Positions 10,664 to 22,407 of a stretch of 64,000 bases of DNA are shown piece by piece. The stretch is from Gammaproteobacteria bacterium (GTDB lineage Bacteria; Pseudomonadota; Gammaproteobacteria; Magnimaribacterales; AG-339-G14). Below the pieces are notes generated by a model. The model did not search any database. It was not told the DNA's origin and worked only from the letters and a program-made list of their open reading frames with translations. Numbering within the stretch: the first letter of the stretch is position 1; every line of letters begins with the position of its first letter. Made by a program: the position numbers and the translations under genes. The DNA lies in contig BPAJ01000001.1 in NCBI GenBank assembly GCA_019652555.1, positions 460,762 to 524,761 on the forward strand, in the 5' to 3' direction.

Positions 10664-10889
10664 ATGGATATCTTTAAATTTAAAAAATAAAAAATTCTTA
10701 TATAGATCTACAGAAGTTCTAGGTCTTTTTATCGCTATATCTTTGTTAATTGGATTAATATTTGGTCCCGAAACACCAGTTTTCGGAAATGTATTAATTA
10801 ACTTTTCAGAAGTTATGAATCTTTTTGGTGAAAATGGATTATTAGCTTTGGTATCTCTAATAATCATTTTTGCTATTTTAAAAAAATAA
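10664..10889 (+). CDS. Small hydrophobic membrane protein, paralogue 2 (probable single indel in the N-terminal A-run)
   Basis: ORF 10641-10889; ATG at 10664 gives MDIFKFK... in another frame, matching the MDKAFD... start of paralogue 1; C-half GLIFGPETPVFGNVLINFSEVMNLFGENGLLALVSLIIIFAILKK aligns with paralogue 1. Confidence 0.55.
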
Positions 10890-10931
10890 AAGGGTTTTTA
10901 CGTTTTTAAATATTTAAAATTTCGTAAAAAC

Positions 10932-11948
10932 TTATCTATATTTATTTTTATCAAAAAATGACTCAAGAGATACTAAAAGTTTTGTCACAGTTTCAGAAAT
11001 AAAACCTGAAAACCTATCTTGAAAAGTTTGTTTGGTAATATAAGAAATCTCAAAGATTTCATGTTTCTTAGATAAATTAAGTAGATATTCATCACTCGTA
11101 GAAATCTCATCAACCAGGCCAACTTCCAAAGCTTTAATTCCCTCCCATGTTTCTCCAGTTGCAATTTTTTTTATATTTAATGAAGGTCTAAACTTTTTAA
11201 TGTGATCTTTGAAAAGAATGTGAATATCTTCTAAGTGCTCTTTGAATTTTTTTCTTCCTGCTGGAGTAGTTTCTCCGAACATAGTTATAGTTCTTTTGTA
11301 TTCGCCTGCAGTGTGTAATTCATAGTCAATATCGTTTTTTTTAAGGACTTTATGAAAATTGGGTATTGCAGCAACCACTCCGATAGAGCCAATTATTGCG
11401 AAAGGAGAAGAAACAATTTTATTACACACACAGGCCATCATGTAGCCTCCTGACGCTGCTACTTTATCTACACAAGCTGTTACTTTTATGCCAGCATCTC
11501 TTAACCTTTGAAGTTGCGCTGCACACAAACCGTAACCTATTACAGTACCCCCAGGACTTTCTAACCTTAAAACAAGCTCTTGGCATTTTGTTTCACTTTT
11601 AAGAATGGCAGTTATCTCTTCTTTTAAGTTTTCAACACTTGAAGCTTCAATATCACCATTAAAATTGAGCACGTAAACAGGTTTAGAAATTGACTTATTT
11701 TTTTTTGCTTTTAAATTTTTCTTCTTTTCTTTAAGCAACTTTTTTCTTTCATTCTTATTTAAAGTTAAAAACTTAACAGCGCCCGCCATATTTTCCAATT
11801 TATCCGATAAATTGGTTATTTTTAAAGTACCTGTTGAAGAGGATTCTTTATTTTTGGAGGAAAAGAAAATCAAAAAAGGAATAGAAATTATTACTATTAA
11901 AGTTATAGTTTTGAGCAAAAAGATACCGTAATCAATTAAAAATTCCAT
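10932..11948 (-). CDS. sohB: S49 family peptidase SohB
   Basis: VYVLNFNGDIEASSVENLKEEITAIL, LRLESPGGTVIGYGLCAAQL, DKVAASGGYMMACVCNKI (catalytic Ser), GSIGVVA. Confidence 0.9.
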   Translation of the reverse strand: MEFLIDYGIFLLKTITLIVIISIPFLIFFSSKNKESSSTGTLKITNLSDKLENMAGAVKFLTLNKNERKKLLKEKKKNLKAKKNKSISKPVYVLNFNGDIEASSVENLKEEITAILKSETKCQELVLRLESPGGTVIGYGLCAAQLQRLRDAGIKVTACVDKVAASGGYMMACVCNKIVSSPFAIIGSIGVVAAIPNFHKVLKKNDIDYELHTAGEYKRTITMFGETTPAGRKKFKEHLEDIHILFKDHIKKFRPSLNIKKIATGETWEGIKALEVGLVDEISTSDEYLLNLSKKHEIFEISYITKQTFQDRFSGFISETVTKLLVSLESFFDKNKYR

Positions 11949-11979
11949 AAGGCGGTTGAGTTTAGCAGGAAAATTGTAT

Positions 11980-13250
<1,271 letters not shown>

Positions 13251-13251
13251 G

Positions 13252-13812
13252 TTAGTTGAGAATGACTAAAGTAGTTTGTTTATTATAATCAAATAGTTTC
13301 ATATCAAGTTCTTCATTTATTTTTATTTTTTGAAAATTAATCTCAGTTTTGATACCGAACTGATCTTTGTAGCTTATCTTTTTGAGATTTTCATTATCAC
13401 TTATAACTTTTACATCACTTATGAATTCTGACTGTTCAGACTTTTTCAAAAAATTACAAACTTTTTTTTTGGATTTTAAAAGAAGTAAAGCTGGTATTTG
13501 AGATTCAATTTTTCTTAATTCATATTTTATTGTTTCATTGAGTTGATAATCAGTCCTGAAAGCTTCGGTACCATTTACTATCAAGTCTGTCTTGGTAGGT
13601 TTCGAAGTTGATATTTTGAATAAATTGGGTCTTTCGTAAAAGATCTGCCCTTTTACAAATGATCTCTCTGAATTTTCAAAAGACTGTATGAAGTCCAAAG
13701 ATATTGTTTGAGTTGAAGCTTTATATAAGTTGAGGTTGTTCAACTCCGTACATAAAAAAACATTGGGTGAATACAAAAGGATTATTGCAAAAAGTTTATT
13801 CAGCATTTGCAT
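13252..13812 (-). CDS. lolA: Outer-membrane lipoprotein carrier protein LolA
   Basis: Signal peptide; FIQSFENSERSFVKGQIFYERPNLFKISTSKP...DLIVNGTEAFRTD; located between ftsK and serS. Confidence 0.82.
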   Translation of the reverse strand: MQMLNKLFAIILLYSPNVFLCTELNNLNLYKASTQTISLDFIQSFENSERSFVKGQIFYERPNLFKISTSKPTKTDLIVNGTEAFRTDYQLNETIKYELRKIESQIPALLLLKSKKKVCNFLKKSEQSEFISDVKVISDNENLKKISYKDQFGIKTEINFQKIKINEELDMKLFDYNKQTTLVILN

Positions 13813-16152
13813 TTGGCGCTAAAACTTCTCTATTTCCATTTGAATTCATTTCGCTTACCAAACCTGCATCTTCCATAGCCTCTATTAATCTAGCAGCTCT
13901 GTTATAACCTATTCTAAATTTTCTTTGTACTGCAGATATAGATGCCCTTCTAGATTCTAAAACAAATGCGACCGCCTGATCGTAAAACTCATCCTTCTCA
14001 GAATCTCCGCCACTATCAACGTTAACATCTGCCGATTCCGGAGCTTTCGTTACTTCATCGAGATAATCTACATCTTCTTTATTCTTCCAATCTTTCACGA
14101 CACGAAGAATTTCTTCTTCCCCTACAAAGGCACCATGCACCCTCAAAGGTATGGAGGTTCCAGATCCAACATAAAGCATATCTCCTTTTCCTAAAAGTTG
14201 TTCAGCGCCAACTTGGTCCAATACAACACGTGAGTCCATTGAAGAGGCAACATTGAAAGCCATTCTTGCAGAAATATTTGCTTTGATAAGACCGGTTATC
14301 ACATCTACAGATGGCCTTTGAGTTGCTAGTAACATGTGAATTCCGGCAGCTCTTGCTTTCTGAGCAAGTCTGGCGATAAGGTGTTCAACTTTTTTTCCAA
14401 CGACCATCATTAAATCAGCAAGTTCATCAACAGCTATTACTATTAAGGGTAATTCAGAGAGTAGAGGAATTTCAGATTCTATAATTTCTTCTCCTTCCTT
14501 GGGTTTCCATAAAGGATCTTTAAGAGGCTTTCCACTCTTTATTGCTTGAGAAACTTTTGTATTGAAACCATTTAAATTTCTTACCGACAAAGCTGCCATT
14601 AGTTTATATCTTCGTTCCATTTCATTTACACACCATCTCAATCCATGAGCTGCCTCAGACATATCAGTTATTACTGGGGTTAACAGATGAGGTAAGTCTT
14701 CATATACTGAGAGCTCAAGCATTTTTGGATCAATCAGTACTAACTTGACCTCTTGGGGAGTAGCTTTATACAGAATACTCATTAACATTGAGTTAAGAGC
14801 AACTGATTTACCAGACCCTGTTGTTCCAGCTATCAAAAGGTGAGGTAAACTAGCTAAGTCTTCTAAAATTGGCTTACCCTCAATGTCCTTCCCGTATGCA
14901 AGAGTAATTGGACTTTTAGATTCTTCAAAAACTTTTGATGCTATAACTTCACTTAGTAAAACATCTTCTCTATCTGCATTAGGAATTTCTATACCAATAG
15001 TCTCCCTTCCTTGAATAACCTCAACAATTCTCAAACTTCCTACGCCCAAGGATCTTGCTAAATCTTTATTTAAACTTGAAACTTGGGAAACTTTAATTCC
15101 TTTTGGTAATTCAACTTCAAACCTTGTGACTACCGGACCGCGCATAGTTTCTTTAACTACTGCGTATTCATTTTCTGGACCTGTAATTTTGAATTCAGCT
15201 AATTTTGTAATAAGAGCATTTTTAAGAATATCTAGTTCATAAGCTTGTTGAGAAGTAAATTCTTTTGAATCAGAATTTTTTTCTTTTAAAAGAGAAATTT
15301 TTGGCATTTCTCCAGGTAAGGACTTCTCGAATAATTCTTTTTGTTTCTCAATATGAACTTTTTTACCTTGCTGGACTTCTTTAGATACTTCTTTAACAAT
15401 TGTTTTTGGCATTTCATCCATCTTTTTTTTATGTTCATCTAAAAAAGATTGTCTATTTCTTTTTTCAAGCCTTTCTTTGTTTTTATTTTAAAAAAAGTTA
15501 ATCCATCCTTAAATACTTTAGATAGAAAGTATGAAGAATTAATTAATTTATCCTGAATGCCAGAAATTAAATTCTTCCAAGAAAGGTTTGCAGTTAAGGT
15601 AAAGCTTATTAGTAGAAAAAAGAATGCAACTATGGTTGATCCAATAATTGATAAATACGGTAATAAATATTTTTTTAAAGTTAGACCTATAAAACCTGCT
15701 GAAGATTCAGGATAAAAATTATCATAAGGATCAATATGTATTGAGATCAAAACAGATAAAGAAATTAATGTAAATAAAAGGCCTAAGAGGAAAAAAAATA
15801 TTTTCCTTAAACCAAATTGTCTTTCATCTGATTTTTCAGAGAATAAATATTTTATTGGTATCCAAAAAGCTGGGATAAGTAAAAACCATGCAGTTATGCC
15901 TAATATCCAATAACTTCCATAGGATAAATATGCCCCTATTAAACCTATGCTGTTACTAAAACTTGATGAAGATGAAGTTACAAATTCCTTTTGATCCAAG
16001 GGGTCGTAGGTCCACAAAGAAATAAGAAATATTATTCCTACAAGAAGTAAAAATAATACCGAAATGTCTGAAATGATTCTTTTAGCGGCAGAAGAAATGC
16101 TCAAGTAATTAATGAGTTTAGATAATCTTGAAGATACTCGTTTTTCTGACAC
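13796..16152 (-). CDS. ftsK: DNA translocase FtsK, one frameshift between the TM domain and motor
   Basis: ORF 15439-16152: four-TM N-term; ORF 13796-15421: HLLIAGTTGSGKSVALNSM, LIDPKMLELSVYEDLPHLL, VDELADLMMVVGKKVEHLIARLAQKARAAGIHMLLATQRPSVDVITGLIKANI, C-term gamma domain SAVQRKFRIGYNRAARLIEAMEDAGLV. Confidence 0.95.
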
Positions 16153-16191
16153 GTTATCTTTGTATAATAAATCATTATAACTTCTACTTAG

Positions 16192-17121
<930 letters not shown>

Positions 17122-17148
17122 ATCTTCTTTGAATACAATTATTAGAAA

Positions 17149-17868
17149 ATGAAATTTTTTAAATTAGAGAAGAAAAATAACATTGCAATTATTTCTTTTA
17201 CGAGAGCAAAATCATTAAATGCTCTTAATCAATCTACCCTTAAAGAACTTATTGATTTGAATAGAAAGATTCAATCCGATACAACCATAAAAGCAGTTAT
17301 ATATCGTGCTGAAGGTATTCATTTTTCTGCAGGCGCAGACATTAAGGAAAAGCCTAAAGCATCTTCAAAAATAAAAACTTGGAAGACGAATCTTGGTAAA
17401 GAAGCGATTGAATCAATATTAAAACTTGATCAAATTACTCTAGCCTCACTTAAAGGTTATTGTTTGGGAGGAGCTGCCTGTATTGCAACTGCCTGCGATT
17501 TCAGAATAGCATCGCTTGAAACCACAGTTGCTTATCCTGAAATAGATTTGGGTATGAATCTAAATTGGCTAGGATTACCTCTTCTTTTAAGGTTAATTGG
17601 TCCTGCAAGAACAAAAAAAATGGTAATTAGTGGAGAAGCTGAGGACGCAACTACTCTTTTTGATTGGGGATTTATAGATAAAATTTGTGAAACGGGCGAT
17701 TTAGATAAAACAACCTTAAAATTTGCAAAAAAGTTTACCAGTAAAGATACAGTTCCTGCTCAAATGATTAAAAGAAGTATCAATGCTTTAACTTACCAAA
17801 ACGATCAGGCAATTATGCACATGGATTATGATCAGTTTCTGTTGACTAAGGAATTTCTTAAAAAATAA
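17149..17868 (+). CDS. Enoyl-CoA hydratase/isomerase family protein
   Basis: AVIYRAEGIHFSAGADIKE, GYCLGGAACIATACDFRIAS crotonase signature. Confidence 0.86.
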   Translation: MKFFKLEKKNNIAIISFTRAKSLNALNQSTLKELIDLNRKIQSDTTIKAVIYRAEGIHFSAGADIKEKPKASSKIKTWKTNLGKEAIESILKLDQITLASLKGYCLGGAACIATACDFRIASLETTVAYPEIDLGMNLNWLGLPLLLRLIGPARTKKMVISGEAEDATTLFDWGFIDKICETGDLDKTTLKFAKKFTSKDTVPAQMIKRSINALTYQNDQAIMHMDYDQFLLTKEFLKK

Positions 17869-17869
17869 A

Positions 17870-18844
17870 TTAACTTATTTTGTCTAAACGTTTTTTGGAT
17901 GTTTCGTATTCAGAAACAAGCTTATCTACAGTTTCTTTTACAGAAGTAATTTCTTTTATAGAACCAATTCCTTGACCTGAGCCCCATATATCTTTCCAAG
18001 CTTTCTTTGAATTATCTCCAGAAAGTCCTGAACTACCGAAATTCATGTCGTTTTTATCTGCATGAGGGAGATTATCGGGATCCAAGCCTGCATTTACGAC
18101 ACTTGGTTTCAAGTAATTTCCATGAACACCTGTAAATGTTGGGCTATACATTATGTCATTGGCAGTACTATCAACTATCATTTTTTTATACCCAGGAGAA
18201 GCATTAGCTTCTTTTGTGGCAATGAATCTAGTTCCAATATAAGCATAATCAGCACCAAGAGCTTGAGCTGATAAAACTGAAGATCCTTCAGAAATACTTC
18301 CTGAAAGAGCTATAGGACCATCAAAAAACTCTCTTACTTCTCTAACTAATGCAAAAGGACTTAAAGTTCCAGCATGACCTCCAGCACCAGCGCAGACAAG
18401 AATTAAGCCATCGGCTCCTTCGTCTACTGCTTTTTTTGCATGTCTAACATTAATAACATCATGCATGACTACACCACCATAACTGTGAATTGAATCAACA
18501 ACAAACTTTGGAGCTCTTAGGCTAGTAATAACCATTGGAACTTTGTGTTTAACACATACATCGACATCATGTTCAAGTCGATCGTTTGAACTGTGACATA
18601 TTTGATTCACTGCAAAAGGGGCAACTACCTCTTCAGGATTTTGTTTTTTATAATTTTCTAACTCTGAGGATATCTTTATGATCCAATTTTCAAGCTCTTC
18701 TGCTGGTCTTGCATTTAATGCTGGGAAAGAACCTATAACCCCTGCTTTACATTGAGCAATTACTAATTCTGGATAAGAAATTATAAACAACGGTGCTGCG
18801 ATGACCGGAATTCTGGTATCCTCAAATAATTGTGAAACTTTCAT
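17870..18844 (-). CDS. Nitronate monooxygenase family protein (start revised to MKVSQLF...)
   Basis: FEDTRIPVIAAPLFIISYPEL, DGLILVCAGAGGHAGTLSPFALV, ALSGSISEGSSVLSAQALGADYAYIGTRFIAT; ATG overlaps the upstream small ORF stop (TAATG). Confidence 0.87.
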   Translation of the reverse strand: MKVSQLFEDTRIPVIAAPLFIISYPELVIAQCKAGVIGSFPALNARPAEELENWIIKISSELENYKKQNPEEVVAPFAVNQICHSSNDRLEHDVDVCVKHKVPMVITSLRAPKFVVDSIHSYGGVVMHDVINVRHAKKAVDEGADGLILVCAGAGGHAGTLSPFALVREVREFFDGPIALSGSISEGSSVLSAQALGADYAYIGTRFIATKEANASPGYKKMIVDSTANDIMYSPTFTGVHGNYLKPSVVNAGLDPDNLPHADKNDMNFGSSGLSGDNSKKAWKDIWGSGQGIGSIKEITSVKETVDKLVSEYETSKKRLDKIS

Positions 18845-18969
18845 TATTGCGTTGCCACCCAAAAAACAATGATTCCTGTAACAGCCAAAATTATTAAAAC
18901 AGACATCAGAGAATCTAATTTGCTATCCTCGGATGCAAGTTTTTCGTCGTAATTATTTTCTTCAGTCAT
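18844..18969 (-). CDS. 41-aa single-TM microprotein, not in the ORF track
   Basis: MTEENNYDEKLASEDSKLDSLMSVLIILAVTGIIVFWVATQ; start overlaps the acuI-like stop (ATGACTGA), stop overlaps the nmo-like start (TAATG). Confidence 0.6.
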   Translation of the reverse strand: MTEENNYDEKLASEDSKLDSLMSVLIILAVTGIIVFWVATQ

Positions 18970-19946
18970 AAACTATTCTCACTCTACCGATCTGTTTACC
19001 ATCTAAAATTTTATCAATTTCACTTGGAAGCTCATTTAGCGAAATGTCTTTTATATTTTCATCTATATTTTCAAGTTTCCAAGAAGTAGCAAAATTATTC
19101 CAGACTTCTTCTTTAGTCTCTAGCAAAGACTCAGCTGAGTCTATACCGAAAAGCGATAAACCTCTAAGAATAAAAGGAAATATACTTGTATCTAAGGAAA
19201 GTCCTCCAACCATTCCACAACATGCAATGGCTGCTCTTTGTGATGTAGAACAAATTAGATTTGACAAAATTTTTCCTCCAACCGCATCAATACCTCCCGC
19301 ATAAATGGGTTTTTGCAAAGGTGAAATTAGATCGGAGTCTAAATCATTCCTATCTAAAACTGTTTTAGCACCTAAATTTTTTAATAACTTTTCTTGATCC
19401 ATTTTTCCGGTTATTGCTGTGACATCAAAACCAAGTTTACTGAAGAGCATTAAACTAATAATGCCTACCCCGCCAGTAACACCTGATACAAATACCTCTC
19501 CATCATCAGGTTTCAATCCATGGAGCAATAACTTTCTTAAACATAAGCCAGCAGTCAAGCCTGCGGTACCAAAGGCCATAGATTCTGAGAGAGATAAATT
19601 ATCGGGCTTTTTAACTATCCACTCTTGAGGGACTCTAATATATTCGCCGAATCCACCAAAGGTATTCATGCCCATATCTAGCCTGTAATTATCACCTCAT
19701 CTCCAACTTGAAAATTTTTGCTTGTAGTTTCCTCATTATTCCAGCAGCATCTATTCCTGGTGTGTGAGGATAATTTCTAGTAACTCCTTTGTTACCGGAT
19801 GCAGATAATGCATCTTTATAGTTGAGAGATGAAAACTTAACTTTAACTAAAGTGTCGTTATCAGGAAGAGTCGAAATATCTCTTTTTTCAATTGAATTGA
19901 TAAAAGACTTATTATCTTCTGTTGTGACGAGAGCGTTGTATTCCAT
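18962..19946 (-). CDS. YhdH/YhfP-family (AcuI-like acrylyl-CoA reductase) quinone oxidoreductase, one frameshift
   Basis: VKFSSLNYKDALSASGNKGVTRNYPHTPGIDAAG, VFVSGVTGGVGIISLMLFSKLGFDVTAITGK, LFGIDSAESL...IGRVRIVYD. Confidence 0.86.
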
Positions 19947-20176
19947 ATTAAAAAGTGTATTTAAGCATAGTGAATCTTTCCATCAAAGACTTGAATGTTT
20001 ATTAATTTATTTTTTTTATATGGTGCACCAAAAAATAGCAGTCCTAATCAATAATTTCTAAAAAAAGCACCTTAATGAATCACTTTATCGTTTTTTTTAG
20101 AAGAATCACTAAAAAATTTCAGATAAAAGCAACTTGTATAATTTATTTTTTTAATTTTATAAATTTAGGAGAATTC

Positions 20177-20849
20177 ATGAATACTTTTAAAAAACTATTT
20201 TTTGCTTCATTAATTTCCATCAGTTCTTTCAGTTTTGCTGAAGTTTCTCTATCCGGAAACATTGCAGTAACAACTGATTACGTTTGGAGGGGAATGACTC
20301 AAAATGCAGAAGATCCTTCTGTAAGTGGAGGTTTCGATCTTGAGCACGAGCAGCGGTTTCTACATTGGATTGTGGGCTGCTAATGTCTGGCTTCTAATAC
20401 TGATCTTGGTGCGACAACGCTGTAGGTGGTGCTGGAGCTAATGCTGACAACATCAACTGGTTCAATGGAACTGGATGGTTATCTTGGTTTCGCAGGATCT
20501 TTCAATGACGATGCTGGATACGATATTGGTACATTGCCTACACTTATCCTGGTGTTGACGCATGGGATTTTGAAGAACTTTACTTTCAGTTGACTTTTTT
20601 GGTGCTTACGTAATGTATGCTGCTGGAATAGATGCTGCAGCTGACTATTACGAAGTAGGATATGGAATGATGCTGGCCCAGGAAGCTTTTCAATCTCTTA
20701 TGGTGATTATGATGGCATGGGTACCAACTATCTTATTGGATACGATTGGTCTGTTGGAGACTTTACAATAGGTTTTGCTTACACAGACTTTAATGGGTGA
20801 CGTAGCTGCTAACGATTACGATACAGCTATCCTCACCATTAGTTACTAA
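20177..20849 (+). CDS. TorF family putative porin, paralogue 1 (heavily frameshifted)
   Basis: MNTFKKLFFASLISISSFSFAEVSLSGNIAVTTDYVWRGMTQNAEDPSVSGGFD..., recovered downstream across frames ...EVGYGNDAGPGSFSISYGDYDGMGTNYLIGYDWSVGDFTIGFAYTDF... Confidence 0.72.
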
Positions 20850-20856
20850 TTAAATT

Positions 20857-20974
20857 CCCCCCAGTTGCTTACTGAGGGGTCCCAATAACCTGTTTAATAT
20901 TCTTTATTCCCTTTCTTAAGATATTAAACAGGTTTACAAACTCCTTTAAATCTGACAGGTTTTTAGGAGTTTGT
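20857..20974 (+). repeat. Three consecutive stem-loops between TorF paralogues 1 and 2
   Basis: CCCCCCAGT/ACTGAGGGG (20857-20879, one mismatch); AACCTGTTTAATAT/ATATTAAACAGGTT (20887-20900/20921-20934, perfect 14 bp); ACAAACTCCT/AGGAGTTTGT (20936-20945/20965-20974, perfect 10 bp). Confidence 0.75.
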
Positions 20975-21087
20975 TTGTTTTTAAAGAATTTTGTGGAAAT
21001 AAATGTTTTTTTTAAAAAAACTCTTTTATAACTCTTTTTTTAATGTTTAATGCACCTATCTTTTATAAATTTATAAACGGAGATGAT

Positions 21088-21710
21088 ATGAAAACAATAA
21101 AAATGGCTTTTTGAGCATGTTTTTAATTTTAAGTTCTTATGCATCAGCAGTAGAAATTTCAGGTAATGTTGCTCTTAGCAGTGACTATATCTGGCGTGGA
21201 ATGACTCAAACTCAAGGAGATCCTTTCGGTCAACGGTGGTTTTGATGTCTCTACAGATATGGGTTTCTACATAGGTACTTGGGCCTCTAACGCAGGTGGA
21301 ACAGGTACTGATTACTCAATGGAGCTTGATGTATATCTTGGTTTTCAGGTGAAATGGCTGAGAACATGACTTACGACGTAGGTTATATTTCAGTAATTTA
21401 TCCTGGAGACAATTCTGCTGATTTTGAAGAAGCATATATCGCTTTTAACTTCTATGGATTAAACATCCTTTACTCAGATGGTCAAAACGATAGCCCAGAT
21501 TATGCAGAAGTAGGATATTCAGTTGATGCTGGTCCTGGATCATTTAGTATCTCTTATGGAGATTACGATGGCGTGGGAGAAAACTCTTTAATCGGATACG
21601 ATTGGGGAGTAGGAAACTTCACAATAGGTTTCTACTACTATGACTTCGAAGCTGAAGTAGCTGCAAACGATGACGATGGAGCGTACGTATCTATCGGATA
21701 CTCTATGTAA
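21088..21710 (+). CDS. TorF family putative porin, paralogue 2 (frameshifted near the N-terminus)
   Basis: ATG at 21088 after CGGAGA; SDYIWRGMTQTQGDP, then intact C-part EVGYSVDAGPGSFSISYGDYDGVGENSLIGYDWGVGNFTIGFYYYDFEAEVAANDDDGAYVSIGYSM; strongly similar to paralogue 1. Confidence 0.8.
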
Positions 21711-21733
21711 GAACTTATTATAAGTTAAAATAA

Positions 21734-21762
21734 AAGCCTCTCTTTTAGAGAGGCTTTTTTTT
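21734..21762 (+). terminator. Rho-independent terminator abutting the next start codon
   Basis: AAGCCTCTC (21734-21742)/GAGAGGCTT (21748-21756), TTTTA loop, T run to 21762; ATG begins at 21763. Confidence 0.85.
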
Positions 21763-22407
21763 ATGAAAAAAATCTCTTCGTTACTTATTCTGGTCTTTTT
21801 TTCGGTAAATTTATTCTCCGATATAGAACTATCTTTCGGATTAAACTCGAAATCGATATGGAGAGGACTAGATCAAAATGATGGAAACCCAACAATTTAT
21901 TCAGAAATAGAATATGAGAAAAATGGCTTCATATCCAATGCTTGGGTCGAAAGCTGTTGCTCAAATGGAAGTACAAACGCAAATAAAGAAGTAGGATTGT
22001 CTGTTGGATATAAACATAATTTCAAAGACGATCTTTTTTTATCTATATCTTATATAGGTACCAATTATCCAAATTCTAAGGAAGAAAATTATGATGAAAT
22101 TAAATTAGAATTTGAGATAGAAGAATTTAATTTAAAGATTTTCAACGGTCTTGAAGAAATGTCTAATTATTATGAGATAAGTTATGAACATCTAATAAAA
22201 GATACCCTTTTGACTATTTCGGCCGGAGATTTCAAACCTTATGGAGATATGTCAGAGAGTAATGGTAAAAATGCTCAATTCAATGTGCAGTTTAAGAGGT
22301 TAGACTTAGATTTTGAGCTATTTTATTTCTATTTTCATCCTAATGGTAATAGTGTTCTGAAGGATGATGGACTAGTAATAGGTATTTCTAAGAGTTTAAA
22401 TTTTTAA
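21763..22407 (+). CDS. Divergent TorF-like outer-membrane protein, paralogue 3
   Basis: Signal peptide then IELSFGLNSKSIWRGLDQNDGNPTIYSEIEYEKNGFISNAWV; intact ORF. Confidence 0.75.
   Translation: MKKISSLLILVFFSVNLFSDIELSFGLNSKSIWRGLDQNDGNPTIYSEIEYEKNGFISNAWVESCCSNGSTNANKEVGLSVGYKHNFKDDLFLSISYIGTNYPNSKEENYDEIKLEFEIEEFNLKIFNGLEEMSNYYEISYEHLIKDTLLTISAGDFKPYGDMSESNGKNAQFNVQFKRLDLDFELFYFYFHPNGNSVLKDDGLVIGISKSLNF

Noticed and set aside
15415-15460. Programmed ribosomal frameshift in ftsK at the T-run
   Set aside because: Many other genes in the window have similar breaks at homopolymers; no stimulatory structure identified by eye.
20177-22407. Tandem torF copies as a mobile or phase-variable repeat cassette
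   Set aside because: No transposase, terminal repeats or invertible flanks seen; ordinary tandem duplication explains it.
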